Positions 8,137 through 16,852 are shown, counted from the stretch's first letter. The stretch: DNA of 64,000 bases from Vibrio japonicus (GCF_024582835.1 NZ_CP102097.1:868001-932000), one strand, 5' to 3'. A program made the numbers and translations. The notes: generated by a model from the letters alone, not told the origin.

Positions 8137-9568
8137 CACTATCTAATCGCTCCATAAGTTCGCCCCAAGTGTTTACCAAAGGCGTGTTGAATATTGATTG
8201 GTTGCCGTCAAACACGGCATTAATGCAGCCTTCTAATTCGCCGCGTGCTTGCTCATTTTGTTGGCGGCGGATGTCGATACGACACCATGTGTAGCCCTGT
8301 GCGACTTGAACATGCGTCGGCGCTTTGGAAAGAGGAATGCGCGCGGTGACTTCGCCATCCACCACCACTTCGGCAAGGTAGTGTCGCGTGGTATCTGCTA
8401 CGGACAGCGTGTAATCCAGCGCTTGGCCTTTCGAGTCTTGTCCTGGGATCAACTGCCCGTGGTTGATGTTAAATTGCAGCCCGCAGCGGCGTTCAAAGTA
8501 AACATGACCATGACGCAGTCCGGCTAAAATGCCTTCGCCGCTTAAGCCGTGACTAAATACAAAGGTGGAAGGGTCACCGTAAATGGATGGTTCATCCGCT
8601 TTGGGATTGCGTTCGTGTGGTTCTAGGTGAGAGTCACTGCCACCAATAGCGGTGATCCGATGGCCGCAGTTCCACATCTCGTTAAGTACGATCAGTGCTT
8701 GCTCTGCGGCTTTGGGTGAGGTAGACCACGTTGGATCGCAACACACTTCGAAGGTGGAGACTCGGCTCAGCTCAATCTTGTCATAGTGCCAGTGCCACGG
8801 TTTCATCATCGGATGGTTGATACCTATCGAGGTATGATTGGCTTTTGCTAGCGCCAGGCCCGCCTCGATAGTAGCTTGGCTTGAATGTTCTACCTCACGG
8901 AGATCGAGCGATTTTACGCCGCCATGGACATTGAAGTGGCCTAAATCGGTGGTGATTTCGACACCGGGTAGGAATAAGCACTGTTGGGATACGGGCAATT
9001 TAGGCTGCGAGATATTGTGCTCGGTGAAAAAAAAGAAATCGAGTCCTTGGCTTTCTACGATGGATGTCGCCGCTTCTAAGGTGTTGTGTCCATCAGACAG
9101 TTGGGTATGCGCATGCAGATCGCCGCGATACCAACGGGAATCACGGTTTAGAACGGCGCTGTAGTCAAATTCAATCTCATGGCGACCAGTCACCGTGTTG
9201 ACGAGCTCAAGTTCTGATGCGGTGTGAGGTTGGTTGAAGCTCACTTCGACGTGATACTGCATCGCTCGCTCTGTGCGAAATTCGCCTTCAAGGTTATAAA
9301 GTTCCAGATACCACTCGCCCGATGTGATGGTTCCGTCAAGCGCGCCTAAGCCAGAATGGTGCGGCTGGATATCGAGTGATTTGTGCGCTTTTTCAAACAG
9401 CACTTTGCCACGAAAGTCGCCATTTGCATCGTACGCCGCAGCGTAAAGAAAGCCTTTTGTCACCGTAGTACCAGTAATTGAGACAGAGCTGGCATCCGCT
9501 GGGACATCAAAATGGAGACGGACTCTACCGAAAGGCAATTCACCTTGAAATTGGGTCATAGTGTTCAT
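8126..9568 (-). CDS. CehA/McbA-family PHP-domain metallohydrolase
   Basis: This 480-residue protein has an N-terminal beta-rich region of about 150 residues and then a PHP domain. The PHP metal motifs are visible as RGDLHAHTQLSDG near residue 155, FFFTEHN, PGVEI, GINHPM and IGGSDSH. CehA/McbA proteins include carbaryl hydrolase and many phosphoesterase-like enzymes. No signal peptide is evident, so it should act in the cytoplasm. The start is ATG 9568 behind AAGGACG. It lies inside the Ugp-like operon, in the place where ugpQ (glycerophosphodiesterase) stands in E. coli. A phosphodiesterase role on the imported compound is an inference. Confidence 0.85.
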   Translation of the reverse strand: MNTMTQFQGELPFGRVRLHFDVPADASSVSITGTTVTKGFLYAAAYDANGDFRGKVLFEKAHKSLDIQPHHSGLGALDGTITSGEWYLELYNLEGEFRTERAMQYHVEVSFNQPHTASELELVNTVTGRHEIEFDYSAVLNRDSRWYRGDLHAHTQLSDGHNTLEAATSIVESQGLDFFFFTEHNISQPKLPVSQQCLFLPGVEITTDLGHFNVHGGVKSLDLREVEHSSQATIEAGLALAKANHTSIGINHPMMKPWHWHYDKIELSRVSTFEVCCDPTWSTSPKAAEQALIVLNEMWNCGHRITAIGGSDSHLEPHERNPKADEPSIYGDPSTFVFSHGLSGEGILAGLRHGHVYFERRCGLQFNINHGQLIPGQDSKGQALDYTLSVADTTRHYLAEVVVDGEVTARIPLSKAPTHVQVAQGYTWCRIDIRRQQNEQARGELEGCINAVFDGNQSIFNTPLVNTWGELMERLDSDEV

Positions 9569-9595
9569 CAAATTCGTCCTTTATCGGACTGGGTC

Positions 9596-9643
9596 AAAAA
9601 TAGCCCGCCTGCAATGAGTGCAAAACTCGCTGGTTGGCGGGCT
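9596..9643 (-). terminator. Intra-operon stem-loop with short T-run
   Basis: AGCCCGCC at 9602-9609 pairs with GGCGGGCT at 9636-9643. On the minus strand the stem is followed by ATTTTT. It lies just after the binding-protein gene and before the PHP-hydrolase gene. It probably acts as an attenuator or 3' stabiliser that lets the binding protein be made in excess. Confidence 0.7.
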
Positions 9644-9652
9644 GGTAAAGGG

Positions 9653-10933
9653 TTACGAGCGGTTGGCTTTATCCAATGCGCGCTGCGCTTTCTTCGCGGC
9701 GGTTTTTAGTGCTTTTTCTGCTGGCACGTTTTGGATTTGTATCTGGTCTGCTGCGACTTTGAGCGCATCCATGATTTTGCCGTTGGTTGGGTCTAGGAAG
9801 TCTTTAGACGCGAAGCTCGCTTGTTTCAGAGGGATCAACGCTTGTGGGTTCTTGTCCGTAAACGCCTTGTATTCCGGTACATTTTCTACGCTCATACGTA
9901 CAGGGATGTAGCCCGTGAACATCGACCAAGCGGCGGTATTTTTCGCATTGGTGTAGAATTCCATGAATTCAAATGCGCCTTTGGCGGCTTCTTCATCGGT
10001 GCTTTTCGGCATCACGAACACCTGCGCGCCCGCTTGTGGTGCGGATGGGTTTGAACCCCAGCCCGGCTGCGTGGTTGCCGCTAATTTTTTGAAGTCCAAA
10101 TCACCTTGGTCACCGGATGAGCCCGTGTAGCCCAGCGCGTTGTCTTTCATCACATCATCAATGGTTTTGTACCAGTATTCCCAGCCTTGACCGCCGTAGT
10201 GAATGCGCATGATTTGGTCGTCGTGAATCCATTTGCGGAAGCTATCCCACACTTCCACCCACTCAGGTGAGTCAATCAACACTGTTTTGCCATCATCGCT
10301 GATCACTTTCGCGCCGTTAGAAAACGCGGCATCAATCATGTTGTGCTGGCCCCACATTGGTTCCCAGCCATAAAAGGTGGTGTTGCCTTTGTCATCACGC
10401 TTGGTGACTTTTTCAGCGACTTTCGCAACACCCTGCCAAGTGCTGAGATCTTTTTCGCTAAAGCCGTTGCCTGCCAATACTTGTTTGTTGTAGTAAAACA
10501 CTTGTGTGGTGCCGTAGGCAGGTAGGCCAATAACTGTGCCATCTTCAGCCGTTACTTGATCTCTAAAGGCACCGACGAAATCAGCAAAGTTAAACGCTTC
10601 ATCCATGTATGTGGAAAGGTCACGGCTTAAACCACGTCCATGCATCGCTTCCGCACGTCCAGAATCCAGCAGTACCAATTCCGGTGCGGTTTTAGACGCC
10701 AAACCCGCTTGCAGTTTTTGGTAAGTTTCTGAGTAGTTACCTTGTAGTGCTGGTTTGATCTCGTATTCATCTTGGCTCGCGTTGAACTCTTCGATCAGCT
10801 TCACCATCATTTGCTGTGGCTTAGTTCCGCCTGAATACCAGAAGTTCACCTCTGTTTTAGCCAAAACGCTGCCAGAGAAGATTGAAGCGCTTGCAGCGCT
10901 AGCACACACTAGTGCGAGAGTGTTTAGTTTCAT
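9653..10933 (-). CDS. Periplasmic solute-binding protein, UgpB-like (SBP family 1)
   Basis: This 426-residue protein starts with a clear signal peptide (about residues 1-25, ending SGSVLA). It continues with KTEVNFWYSGG, the family-1 extracellular solute-binding fold, and the GQGWEYWYKTIDDVMK and WGSNPSAPQAGAQVFVMPKS segments typical of UgpB-type proteins. It would deliver substrate to the two permeases encoded just upstream. It is followed by a strong stem-loop before the next operon gene. UgpB binds sn-glycerol-3-phosphate and glycerophosphodiesters. Whether this protein does the same is inferred from likeness and from the neighbouring hydrolases. Confidence 0.88.
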   Translation of the reverse strand: MKLNTLALVCASAASASIFSGSVLAKTEVNFWYSGGTKPQQMMVKLIEEFNASQDEYEIKPALQGNYSETYQKLQAGLASKTAPELVLLDSGRAEAMHGRGLSRDLSTYMDEAFNFADFVGAFRDQVTAEDGTVIGLPAYGTTQVFYYNKQVLAGNGFSEKDLSTWQGVAKVAEKVTKRDDKGNTTFYGWEPMWGQHNMIDAAFSNGAKVISDDGKTVLIDSPEWVEVWDSFRKWIHDDQIMRIHYGGQGWEYWYKTIDDVMKDNALGYTGSSGDQGDLDFKKLAATTQPGWGSNPSAPQAGAQVFVMPKSTDEEAAKGAFEFMEFYTNAKNTAAWSMFTGYIPVRMSVENVPEYKAFTDKNPQALIPLKQASFASKDFLDPTNGKIMDALKVAADQIQIQNVPAEKALKTAAKKAQRALDKANRS

Positions 10934-10939
10934 TTCCGT

Positions 10940-11893
10940 TTACTCTTTTACGCCGTTATCGGCGATACCTGAAAGAATCGTCTTTTGACAAATGACGAAT
11001 AGAATTAACAAAGGCAGCACCGCGATTGTGCTTGCCGCCATAATCTGCGACCAGTTCAACCCGTAGTTACCTTCCGCAATAAAATAGTGACGAATACCAG
11101 TCGCAATCAGGTTGAGTTCCTGAGTGGTGATAACCAGACTCGGCCACATGTAGCTGTTGTAGTTTGTGATAAAGGTGATGAGGAAAAGGGTCGCGACCGC
11201 CGCTCGGCATTGTGGCAGCAGGATTGACCATAAGATTTTCAGCTCACCCGCGCCGTCGATACGCGCCGCTTCAATAAGCGAAGGGTGAATTTTGATAAAC
11301 ACTTGGCGCAGGTAGAACACACCAAAAATCGACGCCGCGTTCGACACCACCAGCCCTAAGTGAGAATCCAATAAGCCCAGTCTTGCCAACGTGATGTAAG
11401 ACGGAATATACGTCACCGCACCCGGCAGCATGTAACAGCCCATCACCACAAAATAGAGCACGGTTTTAGAGCGAAACTTAAGCTGAGTGAGCGCGTAGGC
11501 AAACATCGCAGAGTTAATGATCACCAGCAAAGTGGTGAACAGTGCGACGCTAAAACTGTTAAAAATGTACAGACCGAATGGCGCGCTCTGAAACGTCTCA
11601 ATGAAGGTTTCCCAGCGAAAATGCTCAGGGATTAAATTCAGTGGATTGGCAAAAATCTCGTCGTTGCTTTTCAGTGAACCTGACAGCATCCACAAAAACG
11701 GAAACACCATGATCGTGCCGCATGTGGCGAGAAACAGGTGCTTTGCCCATGTCGCCATCGCTTGCGTATTCAATCCTATCGGACGATCTTCCGTCGCCGC
11801 TTTATCTGCGCGTTTTGTTGCCGTTTTTTGTATTGATTGTGCCTTTATCGCTTGGTGCACAACCTGATTTGAATCCATTACTTGAGTCGTCAT
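10940..11893 (-). CDS. ABC transporter permease, UgpE/MalG type
   Basis: This 317-residue inner-membrane protein has about six transmembrane segments and the EAA loop (IEAARIDGAGELKILWSILLP) that contacts the ATPase. A hydrophilic N-terminal extension of about 45 residues (QAIKAQSIQKTATKRADKAA) precedes the first membrane segment and is longer than usual for UgpE. The stop lies 6 bases before the binding-protein gene, and the start lies 10 bases after the partner permease gene. Confidence 0.9.
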   Translation of the reverse strand: MTTQVMDSNQVVHQAIKAQSIQKTATKRADKAATEDRPIGLNTQAMATWAKHLFLATCGTIMVFPFLWMLSGSLKSNDEIFANPLNLIPEHFRWETFIETFQSAPFGLYIFNSFSVALFTTLLVIINSAMFAYALTQLKFRSKTVLYFVVMGCYMLPGAVTYIPSYITLARLGLLDSHLGLVVSNAASIFGVFYLRQVFIKIHPSLIEAARIDGAGELKILWSILLPQCRAAVATLFLITFITNYNSYMWPSLVITTQELNLIATGIRHYFIAEGNYGLNWSQIMAASTIAVLPLLILFVICQKTILSGIADNGVKE

Positions 11894-11903
11894 AACCGTG
11901 TCC

Positions 11904-12788
11904 TTAGTAGTAAACCCAGCGCTTGCCGATGTACGTGTTTACTAGAGCTAATGCCCCTGTGATGATGAAGATCACCAGTGAGGTCGCCGCCGCTGGCCCC
12001 ATCTCATAGCGTTCAAACGCTTGTTGATAGAACAGGTACAGCAAGGTGCGCGTTTCACCGCCCGGGCCGCCTTGCGTCAATATTTGGAACTGGTCGAAGG
12101 CTTGCACCGCGGTAATGATGTTGACTACGACCAAGAAGAAGGTGGTTGGCGAGACCAGCGGTAAAGTGATTTTGAAAAAGCGGGTTAGGCTGCTGCATCC
12201 ATCAATCAACGACGCTTCGTAGAGAGATTCGGGGATCTTGTTTAAGGCGCTGATGTAAAACAGCATGGTCCAGCCAATCGCCTGCCAGATGGTGACAATG
12301 ATCACCGCAACCATGGCCGTATCGCCTTGTTCAAACCACGCGATTTTTTCAAAGCCCGCCGACATTAACAGCTGGTTCACCAGCCCGGATTTGGACTCAA
12401 ACACCCAAGACCAAACGATAGACACCGCTACCGTTGGGGTAATCCAAGGCGAAAAGATCACCGCGCGATAAAACTGGCTGCCCGCGAAGTTCTTATGCAG
12501 CATTAGCGCAAACAGCAGCCCCAAAGTGACCGTCGGAACAACCACGCCGAGCGAAAACCAAAACGTGTTGAGTAGCGCCTGGGTAAATTCAAAGTCTTCG
12601 ACCATATATTGGTAATTGTCTAAGCCCACAAAGTCATACTCGGGGGAGATGTAATCCCAATCGGTAAAACTGATGTAGATAGAGTAGCCAAATGGCACCA
12701 ACCAAAAGGCCGCCAAAGGCACCAATAGCGGCGCGGTAAAAAGCAGCACCTTGAATCGATTTGTTAGTTGTTGAGAGAAAGCACTCAT
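11904..12788 (-). CDS. ABC transporter permease, UgpA/MalF type
   Basis: This 294-residue permease is the first gene of the Ugp-like operon. It has about six membrane segments. The EAA loop reads YEASLIDGCSSLTRFFKITLP near residue 190, and FDQFQILTQGGPGGET is a hallmark of MalF/UgpA-type subunits. It should pair with the downstream permease to form the channel. A LysR-family gene on the same strand ends about 100 bases upstream. Confidence 0.9.
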   Translation of the reverse strand: MSAFSQQLTNRFKVLLFTAPLLVPLAAFWLVPFGYSIYISFTDWDYISPEYDFVGLDNYQYMVEDFEFTQALLNTFWFSLGVVVPTVTLGLLFALMLHKNFAGSQFYRAVIFSPWITPTVAVSIVWSWVFESKSGLVNQLLMSAGFEKIAWFEQGDTAMVAVIIVTIWQAIGWTMLFYISALNKIPESLYEASLIDGCSSLTRFFKITLPLVSPTTFFLVVVNIITAVQAFDQFQILTQGGPGGETRTLLYLFYQQAFERYEMGPAAATSLVIFIITGALALVNTYIGKRWVYY

Positions 12789-12890
12789 GGCGACCTCGTC
12801 CGTGTTTGTATGCGGTTAAATTAAGCGAGTAATGTGACAAGTCTGTGGGCGTGTGCCTCATATTTTTTATGGCGACCCATAAGAAAATCT

Positions 12891-13775
12891 TTAATCTTGT
12901 TCGCTGGTTTCAATTTGGTGGTGCAGCCAGTCACAAAAGAAATTCACTTTGGCGCTGCGGCTGTGTTTGGTGATCAAATAGTGGCCGGACTCCGCTGGCA
13001 TCGAAGCATTCACCGCCAAGACTAGGTCGCCATTTTTGAGTTGCTCCGAGACGGCCAACGAGCGAACCAGCAGCACGCCCACACCTTGTTTGACCGCTTC
13101 TAGCGCGTGCAGGGAGTTACTGATTTCGAGCTGAACTTGAGGCAAGGTGACGTCAAATTGGTTATGACTGAGCCACTGCAACCAGTTTTCCTGGTAGCCT
13201 TTGACTTGTACCGCGGGAAGTTGAGAAAAGTCTTTCGCATCCAACGCCTCTTGGTATTGCTGCTTAAACTCGGGGCTGCAAACCAGTTGCCAATGCTCCT
13301 GAAATAATCGCTCTGAATGGGTGTCTTCGCTGTCGACTTTGCCATTGGTCAGCTCGATATCGACATTCTGACACGGGGTCGTCGAGGGCCAATCGACCAG
13401 CTGGATATCCAAGCGAATAAACGGGTATTTTTGGTAAAAGTGCGGTAAGCGAGGCAGCAACCAGTTGTGGCATAAGGTGTGGTTCACCCGCAGGCTAAGT
13501 ACATCGGCTTCTTTTTCCCCGAACAAGATTTGGGTTTGCAGCTTCAGGTGGGTGAGTGAGCCAGACACAATCGGTTGATAGTGCTGAGCGGCCGATGTGA
13601 GCTTCACCCCTTTTTGGCTACGTTCGAAAAGCGTAGTGCCAAGGAACGCTTCTAAACTTTTGAGCTGCTGACTGACAGCCGCTTGCGTTACGCAAAGTTC
13701 ACGCGCAGCAGCGCCAATAGAGCCTAACCGGGCAACGGCTTCAAATGCCACTAAGGCACGCAGAGGGGGTAACAT
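12891..13775 (-). CDS. LysR-family transcriptional regulator (GcvA-like)
   Basis: This 294-residue regulator has an N-terminal winged HTH (LRALVAFEAVARLGSIGAAARELCVTQAAVSQQLKSLE) and a C-terminal effector-binding region. I chose ATG 13775 because MLPPLRALVAFEA is the normal start of GcvA-like members and AGGTGA lies just upstream. A longer frame to 13814 would cover the inverted repeat found there. The gene precedes the Ugp-like operon on the same strand, so it may control that operon, but LysR genes usually face their targets, so this is uncertain. The effector is unknown. Confidence 0.85.
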   Translation of the reverse strand: MLPPLRALVAFEAVARLGSIGAAARELCVTQAAVSQQLKSLEAFLGTTLFERSQKGVKLTSAAQHYQPIVSGSLTHLKLQTQILFGEKEADVLSLRVNHTLCHNWLLPRLPHFYQKYPFIRLDIQLVDWPSTTPCQNVDIELTNGKVDSEDTHSERLFQEHWQLVCSPEFKQQYQEALDAKDFSQLPAVQVKGYQENWLQWLSHNQFDVTLPQVQLEISNSLHALEAVKQGVGVLLVRSLAVSEQLKNGDLVLAVNASMPAESGHYLITKHSRSAKVNFFCDWLHHQIETSEQD

Positions 13776-13781
13776 AGCTTC

Positions 13782-13820
13782 ACCTGATTGAAATAAAAGT
13801 GAAAAGTACTTCAATCAGGT
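13782..13820. promoter_or_regulatory. Perfect 11-bp inverted repeat upstream of the LysR gene
   Basis: ACCTGATTGAA at 13782-13792 is the exact reverse complement of TTCAATCAGGT at 13810-13820, with 17 bases between. It lies directly in front of the LysR start, overlapping its ribosome site. An operator for autoregulation is likely. An mRNA hairpin that limits translation is the alternative. Confidence 0.5.
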
Positions 13821-13848
13821 TGCAGATTTTCGACGTTTAGATGACAGA

Positions 13849-14190
13849 TTAGTGACTAACGGACGAAGAAAAGACGTTGATGATGACGGTTCCCAGCAAA
13901 ATAAAACCGATACCGACTAGGGCGTAAACATCGAGTTTCTGTCCGTAGACCAGCCAACCAATGCTGGCGACTAAGACAATGCCGGCGCCACACCATATCG
14001 CATACGCCACGCCTAAAGAGAGACTTTGCACCGCAACGGAGAGTAAATAAAACGCCAACCCATAGCCCAGCAGCACACACAGCGTGGCGGGTAATGAAGT
14101 AAATTGATTGGTTTTCGGTAGCCAAGAGGTGGCAAAGACTTCCAGCACAATCGCTAAAGACAGGGCCAGAAAAGGTGAAGATGACAACAT
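13849..14190 (-). CDS. Small multidrug resistance (SMR/EmrE-like) exporter
   Basis: This 113-residue protein has four hydrophobic helices and the SMR signature LEVFATSWLPKT, with the proton-coupling Glu in the first helix (about residue 17). Family members export cationic drugs, quaternary ammonium compounds or guanidinium as antiparallel dimers. ATG 14190 is the only good start, as the frame upstream begins with TTG. It stands alone between the LysR gene and the hydrolase gene. The exported compound cannot be read from the sequence. Confidence 0.88.
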   Translation of the reverse strand: MLSSSPFLALSLAIVLEVFATSWLPKTNQFTSLPATLCVLLGYGLAFYLLSVAVQSLSLGVAYAIWCGAGIVLVASIGWLVYGQKLDVYALVGIGFILLGTVIINVFSSSVSH

Positions 14191-14341
14191 AGACAACTCA
14201 GAGTAACGCTAGGGAACGGGAAAAGTAGCGCAACTTTATTGCAAGTGTGTGCCTTGTGTCGATAGAAAAACTCGCCCTTTTGCTTAGCTTTTCTACGTGC
14301 GCGTTTTACGGTGATGTTGCGAGGTTTGCTCTAGGGTTTGG

Positions 14342-14367
14342 GCTTGCCACGGATTAAGGTGGCAAGC
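14342..14367. terminator. Perfect 9-bp stem-loop after the hydrolase gene
   Basis: GCTTGCCAC at 14342-14350 pairs with GTGGCAAGC at 14359-14367. It follows the isochorismatase-family gene on the minus strand. There is no T-run, so termination strength is uncertain. The rest of the 14191-14391 gap shows nothing else I can support. Confidence 0.45.
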
Positions 14368-14391
14368 GGAAACCAGCGTGACCAGTCACAA

Positions 14392-14952
14392 TTAAAATTG
14401 ATTGATGAGATTTTGCGTCGAATCGACCTTGCAGTAGCCAAACTCCAGCGCGGCCATAAAGGCGGCGTGCACCAGATGTGCTGGCACATGAGTCCCATTG
14501 AACTCTAGGTCCAGAGTTGCACACGCATCGTGCGCTAAGTGGCATTCATAGCCTAAGTCCGCTGCGGCGCGTACCACGGCGTCGATACACATGTGGCTCA
14601 TCGCGCCAACCATCACTAGGCGCTCAACGCCTTTCTGTTTTAACACCGCATCTAACTCGGTGTCTTTAAAGCTATTGATCGCCGATTTCACCACCACGGT
14701 TTCCCCTTCTTGTGGCGCGATGCTGGCGTGGATCTGCGCGCCCTCTGAATTCGGAGCGAAGAACGGGGCGTCTGGGGTCGTGAACTCGTGTCGCACATGA
14801 ATCACTGGCAGATTTTGTGCTCGGAACTTGGCTAATAGCAGTGCGGCATTGCTTGCAGCCGCTTCTGTGCCCGAAAGCGCCCATTTAGCGCCGTCAAAGC
14901 TTGAAAAGTAGTCATTTTGAATATCAATAATCAGCAGTGCAGTTTTCGTCAT
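14392..14952 (-). CDS. Cysteine hydrolase, isochorismatase family
   Basis: This 186-residue protein has the family core: ALLIIDIQNDYF with the catalytic Asp, VVKSAINSFKDTELDAVLK with the Lys, and VGAMSHMCIDAVVRAAADLGYE with the nucleophile Cys. Members hydrolyse amides or vinyl ethers, such as nicotinamide, ureidoacrylate or isochorismate. AAGGACAG precedes ATG 14952. A GlxA-type regulator gene starts 66 bases away on the other strand, an arrangement common for this hydrolase type and suggesting that the regulator controls it. The substrate is not known. Confidence 0.88.
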   Translation of the reverse strand: MTKTALLIIDIQNDYFSSFDGAKWALSGTEAAASNAALLLAKFRAQNLPVIHVRHEFTTPDAPFFAPNSEGAQIHASIAPQEGETVVVKSAINSFKDTELDAVLKQKGVERLVMVGAMSHMCIDAVVRAAADLGYECHLAHDACATLDLEFNGTHVPAHLVHAAFMAALEFGYCKVDSTQNLINQF

Positions 14953-15018
14953 GGGTCTGTCCTTACGTTAATGTGTTGCGTTGCATAACCATTATGACTA
15001 GTCTGGGCATTCTATCGA

Positions 15019-15993
15019 ATGTCAAAAATGACAGAGTCTATGGCAAAAGTGACAAACACGATTACGGTTGAAATCATCAATTACCCCGGAGCATTGCAAA
15101 GCGCCGTGCATGGCATGCAAGAGTTTTTGCTGTTAGCCAACAAGCAAACCACGCCAGAGTCATCTCGGTTTGTTCCAATTGTGTCTGAGGTGTCTGAGGT
15201 GTCTGGGGTGGCGCAGCTCAACACCATAGACACAGACATTGTGGTCTTGCCGCCTAATCTGGAAGGAGAATACTTTTTAGACCCCGATGAGGCGCTGCTC
15301 GATTACTTGGTGGCCGCGCACAGCAAAGGCACGGTAATTTGTTCGGTGTGCGCAGGGGCGTTTATTCTCGCGCGTTCGGGTCTGCTGCGTGGCAGAACCA
15401 TAACCACACACTGGCAGTTAGAGCAGCAACTGGCGCAACATCACCCCGAGGTGAAGATTGATATCCACAAAATCGTGATTGATGACGTTGATATTGTGAC
15501 GGCTGGTGGACTGATGTCTTGGATGGATTTGTGCTTTGCGCTGATCACTCGGTATGCGAACGCCAAAGAGACCAGACAGTTAGGAAAGTATTTGGTGGTC
15601 GATACGGGCGAGCGAGATCAGCGCTACTACCAAAGTTTTACTCCTAACTATTCCCACGGCGATGACAAAGTGGCCCTGGTGCAGCGCCATATTCAGACTC
15701 ACTTTCACACCCCACAGGACATCGACTCACTAGCTACCCTTGTATGCATGACGCGCCGCACCTTTATTCGCCACTTTGTGAAAGCGACGGGACTAACGCC
15801 CATCCACTATATTCAGCGAGTTCGTATTCAAAAGGCATGTGAACTGCTGGAGGGCAGCACTAAATCGGTCGAGCAGGTAAGTTTTTTGGTCGGCTACGAA
15901 GACGTTAACAGCTTTCGTAAGGTGTTTGTCAAAGTCATCGGCCTGACCCCGAGTGCATTCCGAAGCCGTTGGAATAGCGTCGTACCAGACTAA
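15019..15993 (+). CDS. GlxA-family AraC-type transcriptional regulator
   Basis: This 324-residue regulator joins an N-terminal DJ-1/PfpI-like domain to a C-terminal AraC double HTH. The DJ-1/PfpI-like part has the elbow VCAGAFILARSGLLRGR, followed by TTHW. The HTH region includes DIDSLATLVCMTRRTFIRHFVKATG and VSFLVGYEDVNSFRKVF. The elbow Cys is present. Members regulate catabolism of small amines and carnitine-like compounds. It diverges from the isochorismatase-family gene and is followed by a PhzF-family gene, which may be cotranscribed. Confidence 0.9.
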   Translation: MSKMTESMAKVTNTITVEIINYPGALQSAVHGMQEFLLLANKQTTPESSRFVPIVSEVSEVSGVAQLNTIDTDIVVLPPNLEGEYFLDPDEALLDYLVAAHSKGTVICSVCAGAFILARSGLLRGRTITTHWQLEQQLAQHHPEVKIDIHKIVIDDVDIVTAGGLMSWMDLCFALITRYANAKETRQLGKYLVVDTGERDQRYYQSFTPNYSHGDDKVALVQRHIQTHFHTPQDIDSLATLVCMTRRTFIRHFVKATGLTPIHYIQRVRIQKACELLEGSTKSVEQVSFLVGYEDVNSFRKVFVKVIGLTPSAFRSRWNSVVPD

Positions 15994-16031
15994 TCGATAT
16001 AATAAATTTCGTCAGAAACACTAGGTAAATT

Positions 16032-16829
16032 ATGGAATTACAGATCTATCAGGTCGATGCGTTTGCATCAGAACAGTTTAAAGGGAACCCTGCCGGGGTA
16101 TGTATTACCGAAACGGCATTGGAAGAAGGCTTAATGCTGGCGATCGCCGCAGAAATGGCCGTATCGGAAACCGCGTTTTTGTCGCTCGATAGCATGCAGT
16201 TAAAGTGGTTCACGCCCCAAGTGGAAGTGAAGCTGTGCGGTCACGGCACGTTGGCTACAGCGCATGTGCTTAAATCGATGGGGATGTACCAACAAGGCGA
16301 TAGCATTGCCTTTAATACCCTGTCCGGCGTGTTAACCGCAGAGTTAAACCGTGACAGTATCGATTTGGCTTTCCCTGCGCCAGAGCTGGATTTCACCGTG
16401 GAGGCGGATGCCGATATCCTTCGCCTGCTAGGGTTAAGCACGAGCGATGTGGTTGACTACGGAATGTTTGATAGCAAGCAGTTTATTGTGATCGATAATG
16501 AGCAAAAGCTGCTGGAATTGCAGCCAGACTTTAACGGCTTAAAAGCGCTAGCCGGACGTGGTGTGTTGGTGACCGCCCAATCGAATGCGGATCAGGATTT
16601 TACCTCTCGTTACTTTGCGCCTTGGGTTGGCGTTGATGAAGATCCGGTTACGGGTTCAGCGCATTGCGCGCTTGGCGTCTATTGGGCTAACAAGTTCAGT
16701 AAACACAAAATGCTGGGCTACCAAGCCTCTGCGCGTGGCGGGTATGTCGGTGTGGAAGTGCTTTCGCCATCCTTGGTGAAGCTGTCGGGCAGCGCAGTGA
16801 CCGCGCTTTCTGGCGTTATGACCGTCTAA
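16032..16829 (+). CDS. PhzF-family isomerase-like protein
   Basis: This 265-residue protein begins with the family pattern MELQIYQVDAFASEQFKGNPAGVC. It keeps the catalytic-type Glu in MAVSETAFL and has the LCGHGTLATAHVL and DPVTGSAHCALG motifs of the diaminopimelate-epimerase-like fold. PhzF makes phenazine precursors, but most members, as here without phz genes, have no known substrate. It lies 38 bases after the GlxA-type regulator. A 12-base direct repeat (CGTCTAAGTAAA) spans its stop codon and recurs 18 bases later. Confidence 0.85.
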   Translation: MELQIYQVDAFASEQFKGNPAGVCITETALEEGLMLAIAAEMAVSETAFLSLDSMQLKWFTPQVEVKLCGHGTLATAHVLKSMGMYQQGDSIAFNTLSGVLTAELNRDSIDLAFPAPELDFTVEADADILRLLGLSTSDVVDYGMFDSKQFIVIDNEQKLLELQPDFNGLKALAGRGVLVTAQSNADQDFTSRYFAPWVGVDEDPVTGSAHCALGVYWANKFSKHKMLGYQASARGGYVGVEVLSPSLVKLSGSAVTALSGVMTV

Positions 16830-16852
16830 GTAAACATGATCGTCTAAGTAAA

